Below, in pieces: positions 43,120 through 52,797 of a stretch of 64,000 nt of DNA. Positions within the stretch are counted from its first letter, which is position 1; every line of letters starts with the position of its first letter. The notes beneath the pieces were generated by a model. That model searched no databases, was not told where the DNA came from, and was given only the letters and a program-made list of their open reading frames with translations. Position numbers and translations under genes: made by a program. The stretch is from Peteryoungia rhizophila (GTDB lineage: Bacteria > Pseudomonadota > Alphaproteobacteria > Rhizobiales > Rhizobiaceae), in contig NZ_STGT01000001.1 in the NCBI RefSeq assembly GCF_004912145.1, forward strand, positions 1,116,001 to 1,180,000, in the 5' to 3' direction.

Positions 43120-43284
43120 TTAGTGAACGGTTGCGAGTTCTTCTTCGAGGAGCTTCAGCGCGTCTTGGAGCGCTTCCACCAGAATGTCCGTCAGTTCGTC
43201 GGACTTGTTTTCGATAAGCATCAGCTTGACCGCCATGTCCTGCTGCTCGAAATACTGATCAGGTCCTTCGTTCATCATCGTCAT
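43120..43284 (-). CDS. 54-residue acidic protein of unknown function
   Basis: I do not recognise this small protein. It is read from ATG 43284 to TAA 43120. It is acidic, with a predicted long amphipathic helix rich in Leu, Glu and Asp (LTDILVEALQDALKLLEEEL in its second half) and no signal or membrane segment. AGGGGA lies five bases before the ATG, a good ribosome site. It converges with tadC, with 13 bases between the stops, and is too short for many gene finders. The helix suggests oligomerisation or binding to a partner. Confidence 0.65.
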   Translation of the reverse strand: MTMMNEGPDQYFEQQDMAVKLMLIENKSDELTDILVEALQDALKLLEEELATVH

Positions 43285-43370
43285 GTCCCCTTAAAGCCGA
43301 ATCATCTCGGCAGGTTCCACGATGATGACCTATCCTTGCGCCGAGCTTTCACCCGATCGGAGCTGATTGG

Positions 43371-43835
43371 TCAAGCCTCGGCTTGCACATCCCTGGCTGT
43401 CACGGCCGCGCTGAAGTTCGAAAAGAACTCGCCCGCGAGTTTCTTCGACGTCGATTCGATCAGCCGGCTGCCAAGCTGGGCGATCTTGCCTCCGACTTCG
43501 GCCTTTACGGTATAGCTGAGCAATGTTGCTCCTTCGCCATCGGCTGTCAGCGTCACATCGGCACCGCCCTTGGCGAAGCCGGCAAGGCCGCCCTTGCCTT
43601 CACCTGATATCGTGTAGGAATTGGGCGGATTGAGGTTCTGCAACTCGACGGCACCCTCGAATTTTGCCTTGATCGGCCCGATCTTGAGAACGACCTTGGC
43701 CGCCATCGTGGTGTCAGAGGTCTTTTCCAGGCTCTCGCAGCCAGGGATCGCTTTCTTGAGTATCTCAGGATCGTTGAGGGCCAGCCATACGGTCTCGACC
43801 GGCGCCTCTATGCGCTCGCTTCCCTGCATATCCAT
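43371..43835 (-). CDS. CoxG-family (carbon monoxide dehydrogenase subunit G) protein
   Basis: A 154-residue SRPBCC-fold protein of the CoxG family. The N-terminus SERIEAPVETVWLALNDPEILKKAIPGCESL and the later GPIKAKFEGAVEL and GEGKGGLAGFAKGGADVTL blocks are diagnostic, here named by position only: residues 6-36, 53-65 and 78-96. CoxG helps recruit or mature CoxMSL carbon monoxide dehydrogenase. No coxMSL genes are adjacent, so here it stands alone, and a different lipid- or cofactor-binding role is possible. Confidence 0.88.
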   Translation of the reverse strand: MDMQGSERIEAPVETVWLALNDPEILKKAIPGCESLEKTSDTTMAAKVVLKIGPIKAKFEGAVELQNLNPPNSYTISGEGKGGLAGFAKGGADVTLTADGEGATLLSYTVKAEVGGKIAQLGSRLIESTSKKLAGEFFSNFSAAVTARDVQAEA

Positions 43836-43940
43836 CCCGCATTCCTCCTTGGCCGGTCACGGGCTCCCTCCCGTGAGATCAAGACTGCATGGCAGAAGCG
43901 GCGGATGCAAGACGTCTAAAGCATCAGAAGGACGTGGATG

Positions 43941-45245
43941 TCAGACGAGCACAGCCTGCTCGACACGATCCTGAGAGCCAAAGAAGCGGAGGTATCGCTC
44001 GACCTCGGCCGGATCTCCCGTCGCCTTGCGCGGATTGTCCGAAAGCTTCACGGCCGGGCGGCCATTGGCTTCAGACACCTTGCAGACGATCGAGATCGGC
44101 TTCAGGCCGGCGATTTCCATTGGCGCGCAGCCGGCGAAATCATTGGTGAGATTTGTCCCCCAACCGAAGGACATGCGCACACGGCCGGCGAAGTGGCGAT
44201 ATGTATCGATGATCGCGTCGACATCGAGACCGTCGGAGAAGATGAGCAGCTTCTTGCGCGGATCGCGGCCCGTCTTCTTCCACCAGTCGATGATCTTCTC
44301 GCCACCTTCGATCGGTGGCGCGCTGTCTGGACGGAAACCGGTCCAGTCGGCCACCCATTCGGGGGCGTGCTCGAGGAAGGAGGTGGTGCCGAAGGCGTCC
44401 GGAAGCACAATCAGCAAATTTCCGCCGTAGAGACGGTTCCAGTCCTTCAGGACCTGATAGGGGGCGGCGGCCAGCTGCTCATCGGTCCTTGCCAGGGCGG
44501 CGACCACCATCGGCAATTCGTGGGCGTTGGTACCGACCGCCTCAAGATCCGAATCCATGGCGAGAAGTACATTGCTCGTACCGGTGAAGGCCGGACCGAT
44601 GCCTTCCTTCAGCGCTTCGACACACCAGCGCTGCCAAAGGAAGCTGTGGCGCCGACGGGTGCCGAAATCGGAAATACGAAGACCTGGAAGCTCGCTCAGG
44701 CGCTCGACCTTGGCCCACATCTTTGCCTTGGCACGGGCGTAAAGCACATCCAGCGTGAAAAAGCCGAGCGATCGCATGGCCGCGCGAGAGCGAAGCTCGT
44801 TGATAATGGCGAGGGCCGGAATCTCCCACAGAGTCGTTTCCATCCAGGAGCCATGGAAAGTCAACTCGTATTGGCCGTCCCGCTTGGCAAGCTCATATTC
44901 CGGCAGTTGGAGAGTGCCGAGCCAAGCGAGGAATTCGGGCTCGAAGATCTGCGCCCGACCATAGAATGTGTTACCCGCGAGCCAGATCATCTCCTTTTTG
45001 CTGAGCCGCAGCGAGCGGACGTGATCGAGCTGGTCCCGCAACTCCTGCTCGTCGATCTCTTCGGCGAGACGGACTGAGGTGGTGCGGTTTATCAAGGTGA
45101 AGGTGGCATTGACCTCTGGATAAAGCTTCCAGATCATCTGGAGCATCAGAAGCTTGTAAAAGTCGGTATCGATAAGGCTGCGGATGATCGGATCAAGCTT
45201 CCAGGTGTGGTTATAAACCCTAGTCGCAATGTCTGTCTTGGTCAT
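43941..45245 (-). CDS. pncB: nicotinate phosphoribosyltransferase
   Basis: A 434-residue enzyme of NAD salvage, joining nicotinate and PRPP to nicotinate mononucleotide. The N-terminal substrate segment [18 protein letters not shown] near residue 26, the [12 protein letters not shown] motif near 193 and the GWGTNLTND phosphate-site motif near 358 are visible. An upstream in-frame ATG at 45269 lacks support; the start at 45245 gives the usual length. It stands apart from other NAD genes. Confidence 0.96.
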   Translation of the reverse strand: MTKTDIATRVYNHTWKLDPIIRSLIDTDFYKLLMLQMIWKLYPEVNATFTLINRTTSVRLAEEIDEQELRDQLDHVRSLRLSKKEMIWLAGNTFYGRAQIFEPEFLAWLGTLQLPEYELAKRDGQYELTFHGSWMETTLWEIPALAIINELRSRAAMRSLGFFTLDVLYARAKAKMWAKVERLSELPGLRISDFGTRRRHSFLWQRWCVEALKEGIGPAFTGTSNVLLAMDSDLEAVGTNAHELPMVVAALARTDEQLAAAPYQVLKDWNRLYGGNLLIVLPDAFGTTSFLEHAPEWVADWTGFRPDSAPPIEGGEKIIDWWKKTGRDPRKKLLIFSDGLDVDAIIDTYRHFAGRVRMSFGWGTNLTNDFAGCAPMEIAGLKPISIVCKVSEANGRPAVKLSDNPRKATGDPAEVERYLRFFGSQDRVEQAVLV

Positions 45246-45377
45246 GATCCACTGCCTTCCCGTCCGCAACTATAGCTGCGGCGAGCGACCGGAACTTTCG
45301 GCCGCTTCCGCCGCAGTTATCGGCAATCACTATCGGATTGTCCAGTGAGCCACGCGCACTCACAGGACAAGCAGCAA

Positions 45378-45677
45378 TTACTGGCCCGGCGTGGGGTTGG
45401 ACTGCGGCATGTTCTGGCCTTCACTGGCTGTCCCGCCCGAAGACGGCGCCGGAGCTGTCTGCTGGGATTCGTTTGCCGGGTTTTCCGGCGCAATCGAATT
45501 GCCCCACCATTCTGCGGGGATCCAGACCAGCATAGCCAAGATCAGACCGCCCAGAAGGACGATCAGAACGGGCTTGCCGCGAAAGCCCTGGCGGGCCTCG
45601 ACCGGGGTCATGGGCTCGGGCGCCAGCCCGCGGGTACGGCGGTCGGTCGTGTCGGGCATGTCGGTTCTGCCGTTCAT
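45378..45677 (-). CDS. small single-pass membrane protein
   Basis: A 99-residue protein with one membrane helix near residues 38-55 (PVLIVLLGGLILAMLVWIP) between a charged cytoplasmic N-terminus and a low-complexity tail rich in Pro, Ser, Gln and Asn. GGGAG lies eight bases before the ATG at 45677; an ATG at 45695 is too close to its AGGA. I recognise no family. It lies alone between pncB and a D-hydroxyacid dehydrogenase gene on the same strand. Confidence 0.6.
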   Translation of the reverse strand: MNGRTDMPDTTDRRTRGLAPEPMTPVEARQGFRGKPVLIVLLGGLILAMLVWIPAEWWGNSIAPENPANESQQTAPAPSSGGTASEGQNMPQSNPTPGQ

Positions 45678-45779
45678 GTGAAAACTCCCTGTCATATCCT
45701 GGCGGCACAGCCCGGATGGGTGCGCCTTCCCAAAGCAAACGGGAGCTCTGGCGGTTTGTTCCGCGAATTCAGATCTCAG

Positions 45780-46742
45780 TCAGTAGCCAGAGGTGCGATC
45801 TACCACGAATTCGAGAGCCTTGCCGGCTTCGACCCTTGCAATCTGCGCTTCGACGTGGCGGAAGAGTGCACGGACATCCGACGCGGCTGCCGCGTGGGGC
45901 GTGACGATCACGTTGGGCATCGTCCAGAGCGGACTGTCAGCGGGGAGCGGTTCTTTTTCGAAGACGTCGAGGGATGCCGCGTTCAAGGTTCCGTCGGCGA
46001 GGCACTTGGTCAGTTCATTCTCTTTCTGGCTACCGCCCCGACCAGCATTGAGGAAGATCGGGCCGCCCAGTGGCCCGGTGCGACGGAGCTTCGAGAAAAG
46101 CGCGCGATCATAGATGCCGCGCGTATCGCCGGTCAGCGGCAGGAGGCCAACAAGGATGTCGGTTTGGCCCAGAAAGGCGTCTAGAGTTGCGGCATCGAAG
46201 GTTTTGATGCCTTCGATCGACTTGGCGCGACGCGACCAGCCGATGACGTCAAAGCCCATGACCTTGAGCTTGCGGACGGCATCGGTACCGAGGACGCCGA
46301 GGCCCATGACGCCGACGGTGACGTCGCGGGCTTCGGGCTGTTCAGCGATCTCGTGCCAGACGCGATCCCGCTGCTGGCTGGCATAGGCGATACCGTTGCG
46401 CAGGTGATGCAGGCATTGCCAGACGACCCATTCGCTCATGCGATCGGTCAGGCTGCGATCGACAAAGCGGATGATGGGAAGGTCCGGGAGCTCATAGGCC
46501 GAGAGGATGTGATCAACGCCGGCGCCACCGGAGAAGATGGCCTTCAGCCCCGTGGCACGGCGGAAGAGCTCTGGATCCGGTTTCCAGACCACCGCGAATT
46601 CGGCTTCGGAAAGGTCTCGGTCCGCACTGACCGGGTCGCCCATGTCGATGACCGGACGATCCGGGAAGGCTGAACGGAGGGCGGAGACCACGCTTTCGCG
46701 CGCGAAGCGGAGGTCGATGACGACGGGGCGTTTGTCGGACAT
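45780..46742 (-). CDS. D-2-hydroxyacid dehydrogenase (glyoxylate/hydroxypyruvate reductase type)
   Basis: A 320-residue NAD(P)-dependent reductase of the D-isomer 2-hydroxyacid dehydrogenase family. The nucleotide-binding motif GVMGLGVLGTDAVRKL is near residue 138; the catalytic Arg lies in LNAGRGGSQKENEL near 232, the Glu in DVFEKEPLP near 257 and the His in VTPHAAAAS near 280. It matches the GhrA-like branch. I chose the ATG at 46742; a GTG four codons earlier is possible. It lies 13 bases from the yejF stop on the same strand and may be co-transcribed with yejABEF. Confidence 0.88.
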   Translation of the reverse strand: MSDKRPVVIDLRFARESVVSALRSAFPDRPVIDMGDPVSADRDLSEAEFAVVWKPDPELFRRATGLKAIFSGGAGVDHILSAYELPDLPIIRFVDRSLTDRMSEWVVWQCLHHLRNGIAYASQQRDRVWHEIAEQPEARDVTVGVMGLGVLGTDAVRKLKVMGFDVIGWSRRAKSIEGIKTFDAATLDAFLGQTDILVGLLPLTGDTRGIYDRALFSKLRRTGPLGGPIFLNAGRGGSQKENELTKCLADGTLNAASLDVFEKEPLPADSPLWTMPNVIVTPHAAAASDVRALFRHVEAQIARVEAGKALEFVVDRTSGY

Positions 46743-46755
46743 GGGGAAACTCACA

Positions 46756-48393
46756 TTATTGACGGATGCCGCCCGCCTCGACGGCTTCGAGATCGAAGGC
46801 TGCGGCCATCAGGGCACGGGTATAATCGGCCTTAGGGGCGGCGAAGACATCTGATGCCGGGCCCTTTTCAACCACCTTGCCGCCGCGCATGACAATCAGC
46901 TCGTTGGCGAGCGCTTTCACCACCTTGAGATCGTGGCTGATAAAGAGATAGGCGAGATCGTGTTTGGCCTGCAGGTCGCGAAGGAGATCGACCACCTGGG
47001 CCTGGACGGTCATGTCGAGGGCGGACGTGGGTTCGTCGAGCATGACGAAGCGGGGTTTCAGCACCATGGCGCGGGCAATCGCGATGCGCTGGCGCTGGCC
47101 TCCGGAGAATTCATGCGGGTAGCGCCAACGGGTGGCGGGATCGAGGCCGACTTCCTCTAGCGCCCAGGCGACGCGACTATCGCGCTCCTCCGCCGTCAGC
47201 TGCTTTTCGTGAACCTTCAGGCCTTCGGCGATGATCTCGCCGACCGACATGCGTGGGCTGAGCGAGCCGAAGGGGTCCTGGAAAACGATCTGGAGGCGAT
47301 CGCGCAAGGGGCGCATCTCGCTGTAGGAGAAGGCGTGGATGTCCTTGCCGATGAAGCTGATGCGGCCCTTGGACGAGATGAGGCGGGACAGAGCAAGGCC
47401 GAGCGTGGTCTTGCCCGAGCCGGACTCGCCGACGACGCCGAGCGTCTGGCCGGCTCGGAGTGTGAGGTCGACGCCATCGACGGCCTTCACGTGGTCCACC
47501 GTGCGGCGCAGGAAACCGGCCTTGATAGGGAACCAGACACGGATGTCCTCGCCCTGCATGACAATAGGCTTTGTCTCGTCCAGCAACGGCGGCTCGCCGC
47601 GCGGTTCAGAGGCGAGCAGCTTCTTCGTATAGGGATGCTGTGGACGCTCGAAGATCTCTTCGACCGCGCCCGCCTCCACGATCTCACCCTTGGTCATGAC
47701 GCAGACGCGATCAGCGAACTTGCGGACGATGCCGAGATCATGGGTGATGAACAGCATGGACATGCCATGCTCGGTCTTCAGGCGTCCGAGCAATTCCAGG
47801 ATCTGTGCCTGGACGGTGACGTCAAGTGCGGTGGTCGGCTCGTCGGCGATCAGCAGCTTGGGGCGATTGGCGAGCGCCATGGCGATCATCACGCGCTGGC
47901 GCTGGCCGCCGGAGAGTTCGTGCGGGAAAGCCGTGAGTCGCTTCTCCGGCTCGCGGATGCCGACCTGATGAAGAAGTTCCAGCACCCGGGCTCGGCCGCC
48001 ATCGCCTTCGAGCCCCTGGTGCAATGCCAGGATCTCGCCGATCTGCCGCTCGATCGTGTGCAGAGGGTTGAGCGAGGTCATCGGCTCCTGGAAGATCATG
48101 GTGATCTCATTGCCGCGCACCGAGCGGAGCTCGGACGCGCTGGCAGTCATCAGATCACGACCGTCGAAGAGGATCTGACCGGAGGGGTGGCTGGCGGACG
48201 GATAAGGCAGAAGCTTCAGGACCGAGGCAGCGGAGACGGATTTTCCGGAGCCGGATTCCCCAACGAGCGCGACGATCTCGCCACGGCCGATGTCGAAGGA
48301 GACACTGTCGACTGCCAGGCTCTCGCGGCCGCCCTGATGGAAGGCGACGGACAGATCGCGCACGGAGAGGAGAGGCTTCATATGTTCGCTCAT
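46756..48393 (-). CDS. yejF: peptide/microcin ABC transporter ATP-binding protein YejF
   Basis: A 545-residue fusion of two oligopeptide-type ATPase domains. Walker A motifs are GESGSGKS near residue 45 and GESGSGKT near residue 322; signatures are [15 protein letters not shown] and [15 protein letters not shown]. It drives the YejABE importer for peptides, including microcin C-like compounds. The start at 48393 overlaps the yejE stop by four bases (ATGA); the longer open frame upstream lies inside yejE and is rejected. Confidence 0.96.
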   Translation of the reverse strand: MSEHMKPLLSVRDLSVAFHQGGRESLAVDSVSFDIGRGEIVALVGESGSGKSVSAASVLKLLPYPSASHPSGQILFDGRDLMTASASELRSVRGNEITMIFQEPMTSLNPLHTIERQIGEILALHQGLEGDGGRARVLELLHQVGIREPEKRLTAFPHELSGGQRQRVMIAMALANRPKLLIADEPTTALDVTVQAQILELLGRLKTEHGMSMLFITHDLGIVRKFADRVCVMTKGEIVEAGAVEEIFERPQHPYTKKLLASEPRGEPPLLDETKPIVMQGEDIRVWFPIKAGFLRRTVDHVKAVDGVDLTLRAGQTLGVVGESGSGKTTLGLALSRLISSKGRISFIGKDIHAFSYSEMRPLRDRLQIVFQDPFGSLSPRMSVGEIIAEGLKVHEKQLTAEERDSRVAWALEEVGLDPATRWRYPHEFSGGQRQRIAIARAMVLKPRFVMLDEPTSALDMTVQAQVVDLLRDLQAKHDLAYLFISHDLKVVKALANELIVMRGGKVVEKGPASDVFAAPKADYTRALMAAAFDLEAVEAGGIRQ

Positions 48394-49526
48394 CGGAAGG
48401 TCTTCCTCGGGTCGAATGCATCGCGCACGGCTTCGCCGACGAAGATCAGCAGCGAAAGCATGATCGACATGGTGAAGAAGGCCGTCAGTCCGAGCCAGGG
48501 GGCCTGGAGGTTGCGTTTGCCTTGCGCGATCAGTTCGCCGAGCGAGGGCGAGCCGGGCGGCATGCCGAAGCCGAGGAAGTCGAGGGAGGTCAGCGTGGTG
48601 ATCGAGCCCGAGAGGATAAAAGGCAGGAAGGTCAAGGTTGCGACCATGGCGTTCGGCAGCAGGTGGCGGAACATGATCGTCCAGTTGCCGACGCCAAGGG
48701 CGCGGGCCGCATTCACATATTCGAAGTTTCGCGCACGCAGGAACTCGGCGCGGACGATGCCAACGAAGCCGACCCAGGAGAAGAGCAGCATGATGCCGAG
48801 CAGGACGAAGAAGCCGGGCGGCAGGATGGCTGCGATGATCAGCAGGATGTAGAGCACCGGCATCGAGGACCAGATCTCGATGAAGCGCTGCATCAGGAGA
48901 TCGGTCCAGCCGCCGAAATAGCCCTGAACGGCACCGGCCGTCACACCGATCGCCGCGGAGGCGAGCGTCAGCACCAGACCGAACAGGATCGAGATGCGGA
49001 AACCGTAGATCATGCGGGCCATGACGTCGCGCGCCTGATCGTCCGTGCCGAGCCAGTTCATGTTGCCGAGCACGCAGTTCGGGTCCTCGGCGCCAAGCGG
49101 ATAGGCGGCGCAACGGGTTTCCTTGTCCATCAGCCAGAAAGGCGCTGTCGGTGCCGAATGCGGCACTTCGGAATTGACCGTGCGGTAGGAATAGCGGATC
49201 GGCGGCCAGACCATCCAGCCGTTCGCGTTGATCTCATCCGAGATGAAGGGCGAGCGATAATCGGTGACGGCGAGGAAGCCGCCGAATTTCTCTTCCGGAT
49301 AATCGACGACGACGGGGAAGAGGATTTCGCCCTTGTAGGAGGCGATGACCGGCCTGTCATTGGCGATGAACTCGGCAAACATCGAGAGCACGAACAGGAC
49401 CATGAAGATCCAGAAGGACCAGAAGCCGCGGCGGTTCGCCTTGAAGTTTTCGAGGCGGCGGCGGTTGGTGGGCTTGAGCCACGTCTTGCGCGGCGGTGTA
49501 ACACTGGCGGTATCGACGGCGGACAT
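48390..49526 (-). CDS. yejE: peptide ABC transporter permease YejE
   Basis: A 378-residue permease of the DppC/YejE type. It has a cytoplasmic N-terminus, a helix at about residues 33-52, a long periplasmic loop, and a C-terminal membrane domain with the EAA-like loop ARALGVGNWTIMFRHLLPN near residue 275. The start at 49526 overlaps the yejB stop by one base; the stop overlaps yejF. A longer open frame is disproved by overlap with yejB. Confidence 0.95.
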   Translation of the reverse strand: MSAVDTASVTPPRKTWLKPTNRRRLENFKANRRGFWSFWIFMVLFVLSMFAEFIANDRPVIASYKGEILFPVVVDYPEEKFGGFLAVTDYRSPFISDEINANGWMVWPPIRYSYRTVNSEVPHSAPTAPFWLMDKETRCAAYPLGAEDPNCVLGNMNWLGTDDQARDVMARMIYGFRISILFGLVLTLASAAIGVTAGAVQGYFGGWTDLLMQRFIEIWSSMPVLYILLIIAAILPPGFFVLLGIMLLFSWVGFVGIVRAEFLRARNFEYVNAARALGVGNWTIMFRHLLPNAMVATLTFLPFILSGSITTLTSLDFLGFGMPPGSPSLGELIAQGKRNLQAPWLGLTAFFTMSIMLSLLIFVGEAVRDAFDPRKTFR

Positions 49527-50620
49527 CAGACGTCCCTCCGGTCGAAATCGATGCGCGGATCGATCCAGGTGTAGATCAGATCGGAGATCAGGCCGACGAC
49601 GAGACCCATCAGCGAGAAGATGTAGAGGGTGGCGAAGACGATCGGATAGTCGCGGTTGACAACGGCGAGATAGCCGAGGCGGCCGAGGCCATCGAGCGAG
49701 AAGATGTTCTCGATCAAAAGTGAGCCCGTGAAGAAGGCGGAGATGAAGGCTGCAGGGATCCCTGCAATGACGATCAGCATGGCGTTGCGGAAAACGTGGC
49801 CGTAGAGCACCTGGCGTTCCCCGAGACCCTTGGCGCGGGCGGTGACGACATACTGTTTCTTGATCTCGTCGATGAAGGAGTTCTTCGTCAGCAGCGTCGT
49901 CGTGGCGAAGGCAGAAAGAAGTAGGGCAGTCAGCGGCAAGGCGAGATGCCAGAAGTAATCGAGGATCTTCTGCCACCAGGAGAGCTGGTCAAAATTGTCC
50001 GAGGTGAGCCCCCGAAGAGGGAACCAGTCGAAGAAGGAGCCGCCGGCGAAGAGGACGATCAGCAGGATGCCGAAGAGGAAGCCCGGAACGGCGTAACCGA
50101 TGACGATGATGCCTGATGTCCAGACATCGAAACGGGTGCCATCGGAGACGGCCTTCCTGATGCCGAGCGGGATCGAGATAGCATAGGAAATCAACAGCAC
50201 CCAGAGGCCGAGCGAGATCGAAACCGGCATCTTTTCGATGATGAGATCAATGACAGACGTATTGCGGAAGAAGCTCTCGCCGAAATCGAAGCGGATATAA
50301 TTCCACATCATTTCCAGGAAACGCTCCAGCGGCGGCTTGTCGAAGCCGAACTGCTTTTCGAGCTTGGCGATCAGCTCCGGATCGAGGCCTTGCGCACCGC
50401 GATAGCGCGAGCCGCCCTCCTCTGTTCCGACAGACTGGCTGAGCATGTCACCGCCACCGGAGAGGCGGGCATCGGCACTGTCGCCCTGGCCGCTCAATTG
50501 GGCGATGACCTGTTCCACCGGACCACCAGGGGCGAACTGGATGACGATGAAGGAGATGCCCATGATGCCGATCATGGTCGGAATCATCAACAACAGACGC
50601 CGCAAAATATACGCCGTCAT
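49526..50620 (-). CDS. yejB: peptide ABC transporter permease YejB
   Basis: A 364-residue permease of the DppB type. The first membrane helix is near residues 8-28, and the EAA loop [21 protein letters not shown] lies near residue 265. The 80-residue loop after the first helix is longer than in DppB, as expected for YejB. It is transcribed 142 bases after yejA, within the yejABEF operon. Confidence 0.95.
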   Translation of the reverse strand: MTAYILRRLLLMIPTMIGIMGISFIVIQFAPGGPVEQVIAQLSGQGDSADARLSGGGDMLSQSVGTEEGGSRYRGAQGLDPELIAKLEKQFGFDKPPLERFLEMMWNYIRFDFGESFFRNTSVIDLIIEKMPVSISLGLWVLLISYAISIPLGIRKAVSDGTRFDVWTSGIIVIGYAVPGFLFGILLIVLFAGGSFFDWFPLRGLTSDNFDQLSWWQKILDYFWHLALPLTALLLSAFATTTLLTKNSFIDEIKKQYVVTARAKGLGERQVLYGHVFRNAMLIVIAGIPAAFISAFFTGSLLIENIFSLDGLGRLGYLAVVNRDYPIVFATLYIFSLMGLVVGLISDLIYTWIDPRIDFDRRDV

Positions 50621-50762
50621 GCGTGACGTCCCGCTTCAGCGTCCAGTCTGCCCATGATGTCCAAGCTCGTTTCGTCCGCCAATACCAGCCGCTCCGTTGT
50701 CCAGCGATTCGTCCCCTTCATTCCTAGAGTCTCACGCTGCCTACGCAAGCCCCGAGGCGGGT

Positions 50763-52601
50763 TCACGGGTTTTTCGCCCACCAGATCAGCGGGAAGCCGG
50801 TGGCATAGGTCGGCAATTCGGCCGGATGCTCGAACTTGTCCCAGAAGGCATAGCGGGCCGTGCCTCCATAGTAGAGGGGGATGACGTAGTCATGGGAGAG
50901 GAGCACGCGATCCATGGCCTTGGTGGCGGCGACCTGCTCATCGCGATCAGCCGGGAAGATGATCTTTTCGATCAGGGCATCGACGGCCGGATCAGAAATA
51001 CCGGCATAGTTCTGAGAGCCTTCGCGGTTGACCGATGTCGATCCCCAATAGTCACGCTGCTCGTTGCCAGGGTTGAGCGTCTGGGCCCAGACGGTCCAGG
51101 TCATGTCGTAGTCGAAGCTGCGGGTTCGGTTGGTATATTGTGAAGGATCAACCGTGCGCACGGCCATTTCCACGCCGATCTTGCGCAATTGCTGCTGATA
51201 GGGAACCGCCACGACCTCCAGCTGGGGGTTGGACAATAAGAGTTCGAAGCGGAAGGGCTGGCCTGTCTGCGAATTGACCATGGCATTGCCACGCAGCTCA
51301 TAGCCAGCCTGCTTGAAGAGCTCGACTGCCTTGCGCAGATTGTCGCGCGAGGCCTGAGGAGAACCGCCCACGGGATTTGTATAGGGCGTATCGAAGACAG
51401 AGGCGGGAACCTTATCCTTCAGCGCCGTGAGAAGCTCCAGCTCCTTGCCTTCCGGCAAACCGGAGGAGGCAAGCTCCGTTCCATTGAAGAAGCTGTCGAC
51501 GCGGTGGTAGGCATTGTAGAAGACGGTGCGGTTCAACTCTTCGAAGTCGAGCACATAGTTCAACGCCTTGCGGACCCGCTGGTCCTTGAACATCTCGCGC
51601 CGCATATTCGGCACCAACGCCTGCATGACGCCCGTTGCGCGGAAGGGGTTCTCGTATTCTTCCTTCGTCACGCGCCCATCCTGGGCAGCGGGGAAGTCAA
51701 AGCCGGTTGCCCATCGGGCGGCCCGTGTCTCCTGCCAGAAATCGGTATTGCCCGAGCGGAAGGCCTCGAACTCGACATCTCGGTCGCCGAACATGGTGTA
51801 GGTCACGTTCCTGAAGTTGTTGTAGCCAATGTTGACGTTGATATCCTTGCCCCAATAGTCGTCGCGCAATTCGTAGCGGATCGTCGCGCCGGCGTTGAAC
51901 TCAGCGATCTTGTAGGGACCTGAGCCTAGAACAGGTTCAAGCGTCGTGCGGGCAATGTCTCGCGGCTGGCCGTCAGGGCCGTTTGCTTCCCACCAGTGCT
52001 TGGGAACCACGGGAAACTGACCGAGGATCATCGGCAGTTCGCGGTTGTTCTTCTGGTCGAAGCGGAAAGTGACATCGCGCTCGCCGGTCTTTTCGGCCGA
52101 GATCACATGGCTGTAGTAGCTCGTGTAGAGCGGGTTCAACTCCTTGAGTTTTTCGAAGCTGAAGATGACATCCTCGGGTTTTACCGGCTCACCATCTGCA
52201 AAGCGGGCTTCGGCGCGAAGCCGGAACGTGGCGCTGGAAATGTCTGCCGGGAAGGAGACACCTTCAGCGAGCAAGCCATAGCCGGTGGAAATTTCGTCAC
52301 TCGTGTCTTTCAGAAGCGTATCAAAGACATAGGCGAGAGCCGGCGCTGCCTCGCCCCTGTCGAGCACGGGATTGAAACTGTCAAAGGTACCGGTGGAGGA
52401 CATGCGCAAGGTGCCACCCTTGGGGGCATCCGGGTTCACATAATCGAAATGGGGAAAGTCAGGCGCGTATTTCACGTCGCCGAGAATTGAAACGCCGTGG
52501 CGGAACGGCTCCGCCGGCTCCTGTGCGGATGCCAGCATGGGGGTCAGCCCCAGTATGGCAATCACTCCCCAAGTGGCGATGCTCGTCTTGCTCCGACCCA
52601 T
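50763..52601 (-). CDS. yejA: peptide ABC transporter substrate-binding protein YejA
   Basis: A 612-residue periplasmic binding protein of family 5 (SBP_bac_5), with a signal peptide at residues 1-26. The opening GVSILGDVKYAPDFPHFDYVN, then APKGGTLRMSSTGTFDSFNP, is characteristic of YejA. It binds oligopeptides and microcin-like compounds and presents them to YejBEF. The gene opens the minus-strand operon and faces the mepA gene divergently across 196 bases, where the promoters presumably lie. Confidence 0.95.
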   Translation of the reverse strand: MGRSKTSIATWGVIAILGLTPMLASAQEPAEPFRHGVSILGDVKYAPDFPHFDYVNPDAPKGGTLRMSSTGTFDSFNPVLDRGEAAPALAYVFDTLLKDTSDEISTGYGLLAEGVSFPADISSATFRLRAEARFADGEPVKPEDVIFSFEKLKELNPLYTSYYSHVISAEKTGERDVTFRFDQKNNRELPMILGQFPVVPKHWWEANGPDGQPRDIARTTLEPVLGSGPYKIAEFNAGATIRYELRDDYWGKDINVNIGYNNFRNVTYTMFGDRDVEFEAFRSGNTDFWQETRAARWATGFDFPAAQDGRVTKEEYENPFRATGVMQALVPNMRREMFKDQRVRKALNYVLDFEELNRTVFYNAYHRVDSFFNGTELASSGLPEGKELELLTALKDKVPASVFDTPYTNPVGGSPQASRDNLRKAVELFKQAGYELRGNAMVNSQTGQPFRFELLLSNPQLEVVAVPYQQQLRKIGVEMAVRTVDPSQYTNRTRSFDYDMTWTVWAQTLNPGNEQRDYWGSTSVNREGSQNYAGISDPAVDALIEKIIFPADRDEQVAATKAMDRVLLSHDYVIPLYYGGTARYAFWDKFEHPAELPTYATGFPLIWWAKNP

Positions 52602-52797
52602 ACTCCAGAATCCCCTTATTCTTCCGTTGTTGCAAAGCAGAATAGGACAAATGGAGGCAAAATACAGGCGACTGACAGAGAAGTGAGCGGCGTCCCATCC
52701 GCAGATTCACCCCATTTCTCTTTCACGCTAGAGTGACAAGTGATTCACCCCGGGAACGACGACGGGGAAACCAGGACAGACCGGGGACAAACAGACG

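Noticed and set aside
47209..48852. A 547-codon open frame on the plus strand opposite yejF and yejE
   Set aside because: It is antisense to two well-supported transporter genes and its product is a charged sequence with no domain. High-GC codon bias on one strand often keeps the opposite frame open.
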